Shown one piece after another: positions 22,750 through 34,100 of a stretch of DNA of 64,000 bases. The first letter of the stretch is position 1, and every line of letters starts with the position of its first letter. The translations under genes and the position numbers were made by a program. The notes under the pieces were generated by a model. It saw nothing but the letters and a program-made list of their open reading frames with translations. It was not told the origin of the DNA and ran no database searches. The DNA comes from Hermatobates lingyangjiaoensis (Eukaryota > Arthropoda > Insecta > Hemiptera > Hermatobatidae). The stretch lies in NCBI GenBank assembly GCA_026182355.1, contig JAPFBL010000036.1, positions 620,001-684,000 on the forward strand. The letters run 5' to 3'.

Positions 22750-22783
<34 letters not shown>
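22608..22783. mobile_element. PLE family A inverted tail pair
   Basis: TCAATGATCAAACCACAATA (minus-oriented tail, from 22638) faces TATTGTGGTTTGATCATTGA (plus-oriented tail, to 22753). The ribozyme core is mostly lost; only GTTACGGTTGAGAGATCTTAG remains. (TA)n follows at 22752-22783. Confidence 0.65.
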
Positions 22784-22789
<6 letters not shown>

Positions 22790-22823
22790 GATTCAATAAT
22801 ATATCGACCGTTTGATAGAATAG

Positions 22824-22888
22824 GTGTGTTCTCTAATCGGGGTTCGGTCAATTCGGAAAATTGGCCGAACCCCGATTAGAGAACACAC
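22824..22888. repeat. GC-rich hairpin, 26-bp arms
   Basis: GTGTGTTCTCTAATCGGGGT and its continuation (22824-22849) pair with 22863-22888 at 25 of 26 positions around a 13-base loop. It sits between (TA)n tracts. No ribozyme core is visible. Confidence 0.85.
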
Positions 22889-22911
22889 AATATATATATA
22901 TATATATATAA

Positions 22912-23738
22912 AGTTAATAATTTGAGAACATTTTAAAACAAAGTTAACGACGACAAAAATTTCTTAATTTCTTTCCAGGATAGCATATTTTTGAAGGGAG
23001 ACGGGATCCTTTAAAAACCCTCTTTAATCCTATTTTCATTTAACTCGAAACTTATGAATAAAAAAAAATTATTAAAACATATTTTACCTAGATCTTGCTG
23101 TAACAGCTGTTGGATAATCCTTTCCACAAATTTTCATTATATTATGTTCTTTTTCTATGTTGTTTACTTTACGTATCATTATTTCACAAGTAATATACTG
23201 TGATCACAAGAAAACCCATTTAGCTTTAGTAACAGACTCACACGTTTAAATTTCTCAATTCAATTTGTAATTTTTGAAATTATATGATGATTTGAGTTGG
23301 TCACTCAAACTACACGTCATTCAGATTGTTTTTTAGATTTTGATGGGTTTACAATAATTTCAAATCCTATGAGTCATTTTTCATATTTTTAAGATGATGT
23401 CTGGATATTGTGGGTAGGTATGTTCCAAAATTCTGAAATCCTTCCAAAGAAGCTATTAACAGTTCTATACTAACTGGAAAATATCTTCCTAAATTTAGTA
23501 GTTCAAGGAAAAAAATAGATATAAATGCTTTTCCCATTTGCATTTACTGATTTGATTAATAACTTCTTTCAATGAATGCTATTAACCTAACTATTATCTA
23601 GTACTTTTTCCAATTTTATGACTAGTAATTTCATTTTTTAATTATATTAAATAATGAATTCTTTGAGTTAAAATAATATATAAAAGTCATTAAAATTATT
23701 GGGAAAAGTATTAGATCTCGACACAAAAAGGTTTATTA
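22912..23738. other. AT-rich non-coding DNA
   Basis: Nothing recognised. Confidence 0.6.
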
Positions 23739-23751
23739 TAAAAAACTAACA

Positions 23752-23783
23752 ACGCATTTCGAACACTTGATATTCTTCTTCAG
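23752..23783 (-). ncRNA. Hammerhead-like motif, left arm
   Basis: Core CTGAAGA, stem II region AGAATATCAAGTGTTC, GAA, then ATGCGT (one change from the palindrome ACGCGT) and T. Confidence 0.5.
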
Positions 23784-23873
23784 GTTACATCTGCTCTGCT
23801 GGGGTTGTTACTCAGTGGGAGTCCTTGCTTGGTCTCACCCACTGAATGACCATCCCAGCAGAGCACATGAAAC

Positions 23874-23905
23874 CTGAAGAAGAACATCAAGTGTTTGAAA
23901 TGCGT
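23874..23905 (+). ncRNA. Hammerhead-like motif, right arm
   Basis: Core CTGAAGA, stem II AGAACATCAAGTGTTT, GAA, ATGCGT and T. It is the inverted partner of the motif at 23752. Confidence 0.5.
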
Positions 23906-23925
23906 TGTTGGTTTTTTAAAATTAA

Positions 23926-25121
23926 CTTATTTGTACTATAACATATTGCACAGTTAATGAATCATTAAAATTATTTAAATTGCATTTCATTATTGATTTT
24001 TAGTCATTTAATAGAAACATTCATAAATAAATAGTTGTTCGAAACAAATGAGACAATTATATTTTCCCTATGATTAGAAAAATATTGTACCAACATCAAA
24101 AAAATCAATCAATTAATTTTTTTTTCGTTAAAATGAGCCTAAAATTAGAAGTTTTGAAGAATCAACATAAGCTAAACAATTAAAGGTTGTTAGTACAACA
24201 ATATTTAAATTAGTATAAAACAAATGATTTAAAATCTCTTTAACTATAACTCTGTCTTTGACCGGTTTCGGATTTCTTTTAATATTAAGAACAAACATTT
24301 TGTTTCTTGTTATACCCACCTAGAGTGCAGCCTTTACCATTAAGAAACTTAAAGAAATGACCAACTTATTGGTACAAGAGTTCATTGAAAGCACACAATT
24401 GGAAGGTATATGACCACACCTTAAGAAACTTAAACCAATTGCACCTGAAAATCCACAGAGTTCACTTTAATTTGTGAGACTGATGTAAGCAGTGCTTGTA
24501 GAAAGAATTAAAAGAAGAGCCTCTGGTGAGAATCTTTTCAAAACGCTACTCTCCTTGAATGCATCCTCTCGTGAAATTGGACGATAAGTCACTTTCAAGC
24601 GACTTTGCCACATTATAGGCTCCCCATTGAAGCTTTCATCAGTGAACCAATCTGTTTGCTAAATACACTTCAACCTCAATCTATGTAATCTGTTTTTAAA
24701 TAAGCTTTCAGTTGATTTGGAAAGCATTACAACGTGCTTTTTCTTGTCATTGGTATCTATTAATAATGTTTATACAGAAATTAATTAAAAATAAATCAAT
24801 AATTATAAATATTTTCAACGGAAACGCAAAAGAGTAAAAGCAGAAAAATATTGAAGTGTTAAACATTGCGTTATTGCTTGGAAAAAAAATGGTTAATAAA
24901 ATCCTTGTAAACTATTATAATTAATTATAACTGACATTTATATATATAGCTAGCAACTGAAAATAAAAAACCGATTTTCTTTTATATTGAGCTATACTTT
25001 TAAACTTACTTGTTAGCAATACTCTGATCTAGTCAAGATGTAGTCGATACTGTTTTGATGATGTTGTTAACTTCATTACTCAACGTACAGGTCATAAGTC
25101 ATCAACATTGTTTATAAAAGA
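23926..25121. other. AT-rich non-coding DNA
   Basis: No gene recognised. About 24330-24640 is slightly less AT-rich without an ORF. Confidence 0.55.
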
Positions 25122-25167
25122 TATTATGATTAACCGTCATACCACGTCTATCGTTGGTGGAGTCGTC

Positions 25168-25197
25168 CGACCGGTTTCGCAATGGCTGCATTATCAA
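25168..25197 (-). ncRNA. Hammerhead-like motif, left arm, stem III ACCGGT
   Basis: TTGATAA (core changed at two positions), stem II GCA-GCCAT-TGC, GAA, the palindrome ACCGGT and C. Confidence 0.45.
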
Positions 25198-25219
25198 TGG
25201 GAACCCAATGGAGTACCAA

Positions 25220-25248
25220 TTGATGATGCAGCCATTGCGAAACCGGTC
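25220..25248 (+). ncRNA. Hammerhead-like motif, right arm, stem III ACCGGT
   Basis: TTGATGA, stem II GCA-GCCAT-TGC, GAA, the palindrome ACCGGT and C. GGAGT upstream and ACTCC downstream form an outer stem I. Only the first core base departs from consensus. Confidence 0.55.
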
Positions 25249-25293
25249 GGACGACTCCAGCAGCGATAGACGTGGTACGACGGTTAATAATAA

Positions 25294-28072
25294 TATCTTA
25301 TTTACTAACCTCTGTGGCACCAACAATATTCATTGTTTATAAAGTTCATGCTTTCAAAGATCAATCAATTTTTTCCTTCTTTTTTAAGTTTGTCTTTTTA
25401 TTAAATGATTTAATGAAAAAATGTATGACAAAATGATAAATCTATATAAATAAAAAAAACATTTTGCCAGTGCAATGCTTAAAACTCGTTAATTTTAAGT
25501 TATTTTTACGTTTTATACATTAGAGAAACTGAATCCACCCTTAAAAAAATTTGTTGTCTGTTTATTTGTCCAAAAATGTTTCTAGAAGCAAACTGACCCA
25601 CCATAAGTCATAGCAAGCTGAAACTTTGACAGTAGATTTACGTATGTCTATTATAAAAGCTAAGATTTGAATGGATTGGAAATTCAACGTCGAAGCGAAT
25701 TTGACTTGCTAGTGTCAGGTGCAAAATACATGTACATTTTTTAAATAAATGTACTTTATTTTTTTTATCTAATGTATCAAACGTAAAGATAACTTGAAAT
25801 GAGTCAGTTCTAAGCAATTACAGACAAACCTGTGTAGATATAAAGGTATTTTTAGGTGCCTGATACTGTAGCAAGTAGGCATTATCAGTTGATCTTAATT
25901 TCGTTTGCGTTTATCATAATTTGCCCGCTTTTAAAAAAGTGAGTCTTCCCTAACCCGGTGCTAAATAAGAAAAATATGTACAATATACAAAAATATGCTC
26001 AAATCAAATTTGAGCTCAGCATCTAGAGGTGCAAAACGTAAAGGGAACTCCAGATCTAATGACAGGACTGTCCTAATAATTAAATTTTTACTCTTTTATA
26101 ATTTCTAATAATACCTCGTATCGTCTCTAAATTTTTGTGAGACGGGTATGTTTGCTAGTAACTAGTAAAGTTTTTCACAAAATTTCTAAGTTAAACAGAT
26201 TTATTACATCATGTATTCTTATGTATTGCATCATGTGTTATTATTCTTTATTATATAAATAAACTATTGAAATATATAATTGCACTCGTAATTTCATGAA
26301 ATTTGATGAAATTCATGGTCCATATCATGTACCCAGAGTATGCAGACTGTGTGAGGCTTTTCTAATCATTGGTTAGATTAGACATAGATATACATAGTTA
26401 TAATTAATGATAAATTTTTGACTGTTAAATTATGTTCCAACTAAAAATAACAATTTACTGTTAAATTAGTGCCAGAATCGGGAACATGTCAGTCTTCATT
26501 GAATGAAAACAACATATATTTCATTTGTGCACATTAAAATATCAAAAATATTTTTAACCTTTCCAACACTATAATTGAATAATAATATGTTTTGAGAAGC
26601 CTGTAGATGTGATTTATTTTTCAATTGTAAATAACTGGAATTGGCCTATAGTTTTCTCAAAAATAACTAAACTTATTATCAAACTTCTCAATAATCACAT
26701 TAAGTAATTAGTCGAATCTATTAATAGTTGTGAACTTACCTAAAGCAGACAATGGTGCGAAGCAGCGTTAAAACTCCATACCTCCTGTGCTCACTCCTCT
26801 AGGACGAAACACCTCTGTCGTCTTCAAGTGGTATTTTTAATATCCTGCATTCAGCTCATGCTCTTGCCCTACAACATGACAGTACAATATTAACAGTGGT
26901 TCATGCAAAAACTGCTTTTGCAGAAAGCAATGTTATGTTCCAGCAAAAATTATGTATGTTTTGAACATTGTATATACAAATCATGCCAACATTGCATGCA
27001 TATGTATGTACTGCATTTAAAGTGAAAGTATATTCACTTTTCCTAATATCTTTAATTAACAATAACTAAATTCGTCCAGATTACATAAATGATCCTCTAA
27101 GAGAATAATGAGAGAATAAGCCTATTTTAAATATGGAATTTCATTACTAATTTAAATCATAAATATAAATGATAACTTTAAACCATATGTTGAATATATA
27201 AAAGCATGGTAAATAGTTTTTTCTCTCTTGTGAGCAAGCAATAAGAAGAGTGGACACTCCCATTGAATTTCTTATGTGTATAATTGTGTTTAAATTAAAA
27301 CCATATGTATAAGACAGGTTTTCCAAAATAAGGCCAGAACCAGCCTACTCAGACATTTTCTAGAAAAAAAAAGAAAACATAGAAATAATAACAAAAATAC
27401 ATCAATAGCATACTTTAAAAAAATCTGGTGGGTAGGCGATTATCCCCTGTTCTCCACCACCTGCTAAGACGAAGTGTACATTACAGGACTGTTCGAAGGT
27501 CGGAACCAGTACTTTTCACAGCAAATGTTTCTAGAACTTGCTGAGAGTCCTCTTTTAAAATGGAACATATTTTTAAAGTTTTACAAAGTATTATTAATTC
27601 TTTTATTTAAAAGTGGTTGACTTGATCTGACTTGACCCTTGTCAGTTCAGGTTGGTATTTGATATTAAGGACAATTTAAATCAAAAGCTATCAGTACTTC
27701 CACTTTCTGTTATCTGAGAGATAAATGCTATCTTATTTATGAACCTAGCTCACTTGTTTCTCTGTCCTTTTGAAAACATATCAATGCTTCTTCGTTCTCT
27801 ATCGTTATCTTTTCAAATCTTATTTACGACTATGTTCTGGAGCGCCCACACTCTCTCAAGTACTACTCCACAAAATCACTTCCCGGAACTGATCACAGTG
27901 ATCCTGCCTTTCATTTGCTGAGTTCTTATCTTTCTGTGGGCAGCATATTTTGTAAATATGCCAAACTATTTTTTTTTCATCTCTTGCACATATTTTGGAA
28001 TATTGGTACATCTTTCTGTTTTGTCTTTAATCAAGTATTAAAAAAAAAATGTAATTGTTTTAGTGTCTCGTG
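25294..28072. other. AT-rich non-coding DNA
   Basis: No gene or repeat family recognised. Local less AT-rich patches at 26750-26850 and 27440-27560 have no ORF. Confidence 0.55.
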
Positions 28073-28505
28073 ATGGCAGAGAAGAGGGAAAGAAAAATAG
28101 ACGATGAGTGTCGGTAATTCCAAGAAGAATGGAGTACTGAATTGAAAATTGAAATTGAAATACTTCTTCATCAAATCCACTGAGACAGTATTGTGTGCAA
28201 TTTGTAATGAACCAGTTGCTGTGTTGAAAGAGTGCAATCTGCGTTGTAATTACCAAAGCAAACACCATAGTAATATTCACAGTTGGAGGGGAAAGTTCGT
28301 ACTAAAAAACTTGTCAATGGTAGCATCGGATCACAACTCAGAGTTTACTATTTACTAAATCTTCAACTGAAAGTGGTTCCTTGATAAGTTCAGTTATACA
28401 GCTGACAATATTTTACCTAAACGTGGCAAGCCATTTATAGATGCCAATTTAATAAAAAACCGTTTACTGAAGGTTTTGAAGGAACTTTACCCGGAAAAAT
28501 CAAAT
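28073..28505 (+). pseudogene. hAT-family transposase relic (BED-type zinc finger, N-terminal part)
   Basis: The ATG at 28073 begins MAEKRERKIDDECR, then a TAA where FQEEWSTELK follows. After a frameshift come YFFIKSTETVLCAICNEPVAV and VLKECNLRCNYQSKH. The C-x-x-C and x-Y-Q-S-K-H pattern is the BED zinc finger of hAT transposases of the ZBED/GTF2IRD2-like group. The first zinc-binding His of the usual R-H-Y is Asn here. Further on, in another frame, SYTADNILPKRGKPFIDANL and LLKVLKELYPEKS match the conserved block after the finger (KPF-D-G then a CPEK-like end). The RNase H-like catalytic domain and dimerisation domain are absent. At least one stop and two frameshifts make it non-functional. 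No terminal inverted repeats seen. The family call is from motif memory. Confidence 0.7.
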
Positions 28506-28685
28506 GTGTAACTTACATTAATAAATCCATATTCCAAGGATTTATACAGCATTAATGAATTGGGGAATGGATTTTATTGTATAATATATTATATAAAATT
28601 TTTGTCAAAGTATGTCACAGAATAGGGTTTTCTCCATAACTTTTGATAATATCGAAACTCCAAGAAATCCCAGTACAATGTCTGA

Positions 28686-28790
<105 letters not shown>

Positions 28791-28884
28791 AACTCAAAAA
28801 TTGTTATTGACCTCTTCTATTCTATTCACTGTTTTGTTATTGAGGGCTAGGTCAAATAAAAGAAAATAAACTCCTTTCTAGGCC

Positions 28885-28916
28885 GACGTTTCGATGTATT
28901 TGTACATCATCTTCAG
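28885..28916 (-). ncRNA. Hammerhead-like motif, left palindrome arm, stem III ACGT
   Basis: Core CTGAAGA, stem II GATGTAC-AAA-TACATC, GAA, the palindrome ACGT and C. GCC before and GGC after form stem I. All conserved positions are present. Confidence 0.7.
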
Positions 28917-29394
28917 GGCTAAAATTAGAGTAAGACTATAATACATTTATCAAAACAATCTACAACTCACATAGAGAAATAACACACATTTTTGTTAAGA
29001 CCAACAGATACATACAAAAGGTTATTTTATAATCAGAGTTGTTGAGTACACATCTATTTAAAAGTATCAGACAAAAGGAAATTAGTTTTACCTTGGAAAG
29101 TGTGCTACTGGTTATTTAAGTTACATAAGAATTAATTGGTTATAACAAGTAGTGTTTTTTCAGATTTATAACCAATTAACTCTTATGTAACTTAAATAAC
29201 CAGTAGCACACTTTCCAAAGTAAAACTAATTTCCTTTTGTCTGATACTTTTACATAGATGTGTACTCAACAACTCTGATTATAAAATAACCTTTTGTATG
29301 TATCTGTTGGTCTTAACAAAAATGTGTGTTATTTCTCTATGTGAGTTGTAGATTGTTTTGATAAATGTATTATAGTCTTACTCTAATTTTAGCC

Positions 29395-29426
29395 CTGAAG
29401 ATGATGTACAAATACATCGAAACGTC
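29395..29426 (+). ncRNA. Hammerhead-like motif, right palindrome arm, stem III ACGT
   Basis: Identical to the left-arm motif, on the opposite strand. Confidence 0.7.
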
Positions 29427-29484
29427 GGCCTAGAAAGGAGTTTATTTTCTTTTATTTGACCTAGCCCTCAATAACAAAACAGTG

Positions 29485-29490
<6 letters not shown>

Positions 29491-29527
<37 letters not shown>
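29491..29527. repeat. (TA)n tract
   Basis: Pure TA between the palindrome and the PLE-B fragment. Confidence 0.9.
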
Positions 29528-29530
<3 letters not shown>

Positions 29531-29880
29531 TGAGAGCTTCAGAAGAAGCACTTATTAGTCTTCTGGGCGGTAGATCGGCTCCTGGGCTTAACCTCAATCG
29601 TTGATTTTTTTTTTTTTTTAAAGTTGTTATCAGCTTTTAATTTTATTTTCGTTAAATGTTTTCATTTTTTAATTTTTATTTGGCTTTTATCTCTTTATCT
29701 TCCCTGTCTACCTTTCCTCCGAAAGTTGGCTACACTGTTTGAGTGCTTCAGTTCGAACACCAAGTCAGTCGTTATCAGCCTTTGGAGCGATTCACTTCTT
29801 TTCCTGAAGACGAGGACATCGAAATATAGTAGTGAGTTCAGTGGTTTCCTTTCTATGTGTTCTTTTTTAAATTCTAGTTT
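29528..29880 (+). mobile_element. PLE family B 3' end, second copy
   Basis: Begins inside the endonuclease ORF (LRASEEALISLLGGRSAPGL then NLNR and TGA at 29602-29604) and continues through the same UTR and ribozyme motif as 19993-20275, with few differences. Truncated at (TA)n on the left and ends at (TA)n on the right (29881-29893). Confidence 0.8.
29804..29829 (+). ncRNA. Hammerhead-like motif, PLE family B, second copy
   Basis: Same core and stem III ATAT as the motif at 20197. Confidence 0.6.
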
Positions 29881-29893
29881 ATATATATATATA

Positions 29894-30100
29894 CACTTTT
29901 TCGATGAAAATACGATCCGACATGGACAAATACAGTTAAATGTACATAAAGAAACATAGAGAAATTAAAAACACAAACTTACAGTCTCTAATTTTCGGTT
30001 GAACCGTCTTCAGGAGAGATAAGAGAGGGAAACCAAGCCCACTGGTACAGAGACGGTTGGAGACCAACGGTCTATAAAGGAAAGAAAGGAATTTTCCTTT
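29894..30100 (-). mobile_element. PLE family E fragment
   Basis: Shares AGACGGTTGGAGAC and the ribozyme motif with 17.56-17.70 kb. It lies between a short (TA)n tract and the plus-strand family D fragment. Confidence 0.55.
29987..30013 (-). ncRNA. Hammerhead-like motif, PLE family E, stem III AATT
   Basis: Core CTGAAGA, stem II GGTTCAACC, GAA, the palindrome AATT and A. Better preserved than its sister at 17612. Confidence 0.6.
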
Positions 30101-30229
30101 ATTTTAAAGAAAAGAACTTATCAGCACAGTGAAATTCGGTTACCTTGCTTGGTTATTTCAGTTCAGTGTCACGTGTTCATTCAGACTACAGTTGTTGTCA
30201 AAATACACATACTATTTTTCTTTGTAAAA

Positions 30230-30497
30230 TAATTTGTAATGTAATACTTAGTTTTTCTGTGTCAAAATCTGTAAGTTTTTTCACTAACCTATAGTCAAAA
30301 TTTCTATTGTAATTTCTTAATTGTAACTAATTGCACTTTTATGTATGTTTGATTATTGAATGATTGTATTATTTGTTATATTTCCTCTGTTTTTGTAGGC
30401 CTATGAAAAAGGTCTTAAATAAAGATCGAAACGTTGGCAATGAGAGTTAATTTGACCCTGAAGAACTGACCGAGTCCCGATAAACTGTAGTTTTGTA
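30230..30497 (+). mobile_element. PLE family D 3'-end fragment, second copy
   Basis: Same order of words as the minus-strand copy at 17.87-18.19 kb, ending GATAAACTGTAGTTTTG and then (TA)n. Confidence 0.65.
30401..30435 (+). ncRNA. Hammerhead-like motif, family D, core base missing
   Basis: CTATGAA (one base short of CTGATGA), stem II GGTCTT ... AAAGATC, GAA, the palindrome ACGT and T, then GGC. The sister copy at 17953 has the same shortened core, so the loss predates both insertions. Confidence 0.45.
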
Positions 30498-30505
30498 TAT
30501 ATATA

Positions 30506-30665
30506 TTATTCGCGCTCCGTCCTTCGACGTGGGGAGATCTCTCTCACTTCGTCCTCTCATCTTGCCTACTCCTGATGACGAACAACCGATCAAAATATTG
30601 CGAATTTAGTAATTGTGCTTTTTATTGTTTTTTCTGTGTCGTGTTTTGTGTAATTTAAAGTTATA
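30506..30665 (+). mobile_element. Short PLE fragment with ribozyme motif
   Basis: GC-richer start (CGCGCTCCGTCCTTCGACG) after (TA)n, then the motif, a T-rich tail and (TA)n. Related in layout to family B/C ends. Confidence 0.45.
30572..30598 (+). ncRNA. Hammerhead-like motif with AATATT stem III
   Basis: Core CTGATGA intact. Stem II (CGAACAACCGATC) is imperfect and CAA replaces GAA, followed by the palindrome AATATT and then G, which does not fit the H rule, so activity is unlikely. Confidence 0.35.
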
Positions 30666-30759
30666 TATATATATAAGTTTTTACATTGTTTGCTCTCTGA
30701 TGACATACATTGAAAGGTCTCAGGGCATTTATTTCTATTGTATTCCTTTTTCCATTCCA

Positions 30760-30767
<8 letters not shown>

Positions 30768-30799
<32 letters not shown>
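30768..30799. repeat. (TA)n tract
   Basis: Pure TA at the border of the next PLE-A foldback. Confidence 0.9.
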
Positions 30800-30802
<3 letters not shown>

Positions 30803-30957
30803 TTCACATAAACACGTAAAATAACAATCATGATCAAACCACAATAAGGAATGGGGAAACAAGATTAAGATCATTCAACCGTAACTGAGGAAGACCGGTT
30901 GTTACAGTTGAAAGATCTTAGTCTTGTTTTCCCATTTCTTATTGTGGTTTGATCATA
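30800..30957. mobile_element. PLE family A inverted tail pair
   Basis: The minus-oriented tail (30829-30885) faces the plus-oriented tail (30901-30956). (TA)n on both sides. The plus half keeps a usable ribozyme core. Confidence 0.7.
30885..30921 (+). ncRNA. Hammerhead-like motif, PLE family A
   Basis: Core CTGAGGA (allowed N position), stem II AGACCGGTTGTTACAGTT, GAA, the palindrome AGATCT and T. Confidence 0.55.
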
Positions 30958-30978
30958 TATATATATATTATTTGTGTA

Positions 30979-31144
30979 TGATGGCAGCAAATCTTCACGT
31001 AAACATGTTTCATTAAAGTACACAGCAGCCTCTGCGTTAACGACTTTTAAGCTGGTCTGCTCCAATTATTATATTATGTGATTTTTGGAGCAGACCAGCT
31101 TAAAAGTCGTTAACGCAGAGGCTGCTGTGTACTTTAATGAAACA
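30979..31144. mobile_element. Foldback of putative PLE N-terminal coding sequence
   Basis: 31006-31063 and 31087-31144 are perfect 58-bp reverse complements around 23 bases. The minus strand of the left side encodes SLKVVNAEAAVYFNET then CLREDLLPSY, homologous to the fragment at 20300-20400. The right arm repeats it on the plus strand. Bordered by TA-rich tracts on both sides. Confidence 0.7.
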
Positions 31145-31150
31145 TTATAT

Positions 31151-31191
<41 letters not shown>
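31141..31191. repeat. (TA)n tract
   Basis: TA-rich run closing the PLE-dense region. Confidence 0.85.
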
Positions 31192-31195
<4 letters not shown>

Positions 31196-34100
31196 AAATC
31201 ATTACATTTAAAATAAAACATGGCAAACGCATGTGGTCGTATTAGTCTTATTTGTTTAAGTGAGTATTCTTGAATTTATATCACGAGATACTTTTATTAT
31301 GGCAATAAAATACAAGATTTCAATCTTATATAACCAACAGTCGAAAAAAGGAAAGAATCCTTTTATTGACAAAGTAGATCATTTTCTTGGTTCATTTATA
31401 TGGAATATAAATTGTTCTTTTTTAATTGAAAAAAAAAAGGTATTATTCATGCGAAATATGAAGCATATAATGAAATAAAATTACAGTAAAGATTATAGAA
31501 AAAAAGTAATACGGATGATGGGAAACATAATGGGAGCTAATGAAGGAATGGGTAGTCTGAGGAGGGTGGGTACCCTCTCGTTACCTAACGAGAGCCTGCT
31601 TTGCATGAGAAACATCCCATCAGACAAACCAGTCTCCCTTGTCACCCCTGTTCAGAACAAGCAGTCACTCTTATCTCATCTGCAGCCAGATCTTTCCGAA
31701 AAAATGCCCTATAGTTAATAGAGAACATGAATGTATTCCAAACTGAATAGGAACAAAGCTCTCCCTGCTATCAAGATGACCGTGTATAAAAGACAAAAAC
31801 AAGTATACCACAAATTATTCTATTGTTCCCTTTTAATTCATTCCATTCTGGTTTACTTTCTCTTTTTCATTGTCATTTTTAAGCCTTTATCTATTTATTT
31901 CTAAACTCAATATACGTTTATTTTTAATACAAATATAATTTTGATTGTGATTACAATCATTGGTAATCATACATTCTATAACTCACTAAATTAGTACAAT
32001 AAAGAATATTCTTAACAATAAAATTTTTAAAAAACATAGCAAAATGGTATGATAAAATTGTTGCAGTATTTTTCAACTTATTTAACTCATTCGAAACACT
32101 AACTCAATCACAATCCATTCCTATGTTTATGAATTAGATGCAGGGAATCTAGGAAACTTTGCTATTGCTGAAATTGTTCAAAAACTTGAAAACTAATTTC
32201 ATGTTCTTAAATTCCTTGATTCTTTTGAATAAACATTCATGGAGGTTTCATTTTGTACTAGATAATTTTTTTTTTTATAAGAACAACAAATTATTAATAA
32301 AGTTCTTAGATCTTTTTTTTAATATATATTAAAATTTAATATAAATTTAATAATATAAATAATATAATATAAATATAAATAAATAATAATAATAATAATA
32401 ATAATATAAATAATTAATAATTAATATTATTAATAATTAATTAATAATAATAATATAAATTTAATTTAATATAAATTATATATATTTAAATGATCACTCA
32501 ATTAAAGCAGTCAACTTCATTGGATTAACAAATAAATTTAAAAAAGTTGAAATATTTCCTTTTTATTTTCAAAGACGATTGTGAAAGGTAAAAAAAAACT
32601 TGACTTTTAATGATTTTAAACACAAAAAAACTAATTTCAACATTGCCAATCACTTAAAAGCACAAAGAACATGAGCCTGGCTTGAGGAGAACTTGAAAAA
32701 CTTGCTTACTACATGGAGGCCTAAAGCTAATAATGACAGAAGCTGTAGAAATATTTAACATAAAACAATATGCAAGACCTTGATAAACGAAAAAAAAACC
32801 ACCTCACAGATGACTTATGTAAAGACCTAAGTAACACTTGACATTAGGCAAAGAGAAAGATAGAGACAAGGCACAAAACAATGAATACAGGGAGAATCAA
32901 AAAATGAAACCTTAAGTGAATACATCTGAAAAATAATGAATAGGCAAAGAAATAGAATTATAATTATACATTAGTTAATCAAATATAGTACCGAAGAGGC
33001 AACTGACCAAAAAATCGCTTGGGAGTTATAAATGTGTCATAACCCAGCTAAAATACTCAATAATCGCAACCATACACTGAAGATGGAAATAATTTCAAAA
33101 CCCATCGAGTGAGTAGGATATTTACTTTGATAAGATTCTACACGTAATATTTTTAACATGTAATATCTATAAACTGAATCTTATGAGGAAAAACAACAAC
33201 AGATTCTTAATTTTATTGCATATATATATCTTGATGGATAACACTGTTGAAGCATTCCATAATTTATTATCTAACCCTTTTTTCAAAAGAGATAAATGCA
33301 ATATTATTATTTTTAGATAGTACTTTTTGATTAGTTTTTTACTTTCAGAAGGACAGAAAGTAACATATTTAAAGAAATAGTATATATTTCTTTAAATTAG
33401 TAAGATTGTACATAAAGAACAGTTTTCATTTTTTTGTTTCTTTTTTAATAAATATAAAATATTTGTAAAATTAATTTTGCAGGAGAATACAATAAATTTC
33501 TTAATTTTGTGCATTTTTGTTATTTATGCTGCTGGATGCAGGCATTCTCAAGTATAATAATGCATGAATCTTAGCAACAATGAGTCAGAAGAGGGTAAAC
33601 TACAAAAATATGTTCTTGAAAACGAGAAAAGTAAAATATTTTAGTTCTTTTTCTCATGTTTTATAACTTTGATTAAAATTAAATTTCCCTCCAAAAAAAT
33701 CAATTAAATGGTTCAAATTAATGTTGAGATAAAAAAATATATAATTTAGTTTGTTTTTTCATCTCTATGGTTAATACACAGTATGATGTATTAAAATGGT
33801 TTTTCTAGTTAGTACAAATAATTTTTTCCATTTTTCTTCTATGAAAAATTTTAATTATGGAGTCAGTCCAGTATGTTGGAAATTTATTTACCTAGCATTT
33901 GGAAATATATTAATGTATATTTTTTTCAATGATGTATTATCTATTTAATAATTAACAATTAAAATTCAATCTGATTTAGTGACTGTGGATTATGTACGGC
34001 TACTGTTACATCTTCGTTGGTATTATTGCTGAACTTATTAATAACTGTATAAGATGAATACGAGATTATGTTTAATTTTAATGAATTATGTATGATGGCT

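Larger units (their letters stand above)
23740..23916. repeat. Foldback with ~80-bp arms and paired hammerhead-like motifs
   Basis: The left arm (23740-23822) and right arm (23834-23916) are imperfect reverse complements, including CTCTGCTGGG against CCCAGCAGAG. Each carries one ribozyme-like motif on opposite strands. It is not bordered by (TA)n, unlike most others here. Confidence 0.75.
25122..25293. repeat. Foldback with ~75-bp arms and paired hammerhead-like motifs
   Basis: The left arm (25122-25198) and right arm (25219-25293) are near-perfect reverse complements (GAGTCGTCCGACCGGTTTCG against CGAAACCGGTCGGACGACTC) around a 20-bp centre. Frames on both strands here are mirror images of the same repeat and not genes. 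Confidence 0.85.
28824..29487. mobile_element. Large palindrome, two 322-bp arms, with ribozyme motif in each arm
   Basis: 28824-29145 and 29166-29487 are reverse complements of equal length with only about three substitutions, separated by a 20-base spacer. Each arm holds a family D/ACGT-type hammerhead-like motif near its outer end. (TA)n lies on both sides (to 28790, from 29491). A transcript of it would form a very long hairpin. Confidence 0.9.

Noticed and set aside
25102..25342. Two overlapping frames on opposite strands with SSDRFRNGCII
   Set aside because: They arise from the inverted repeat itself, so both strands encode the same string; not genes.
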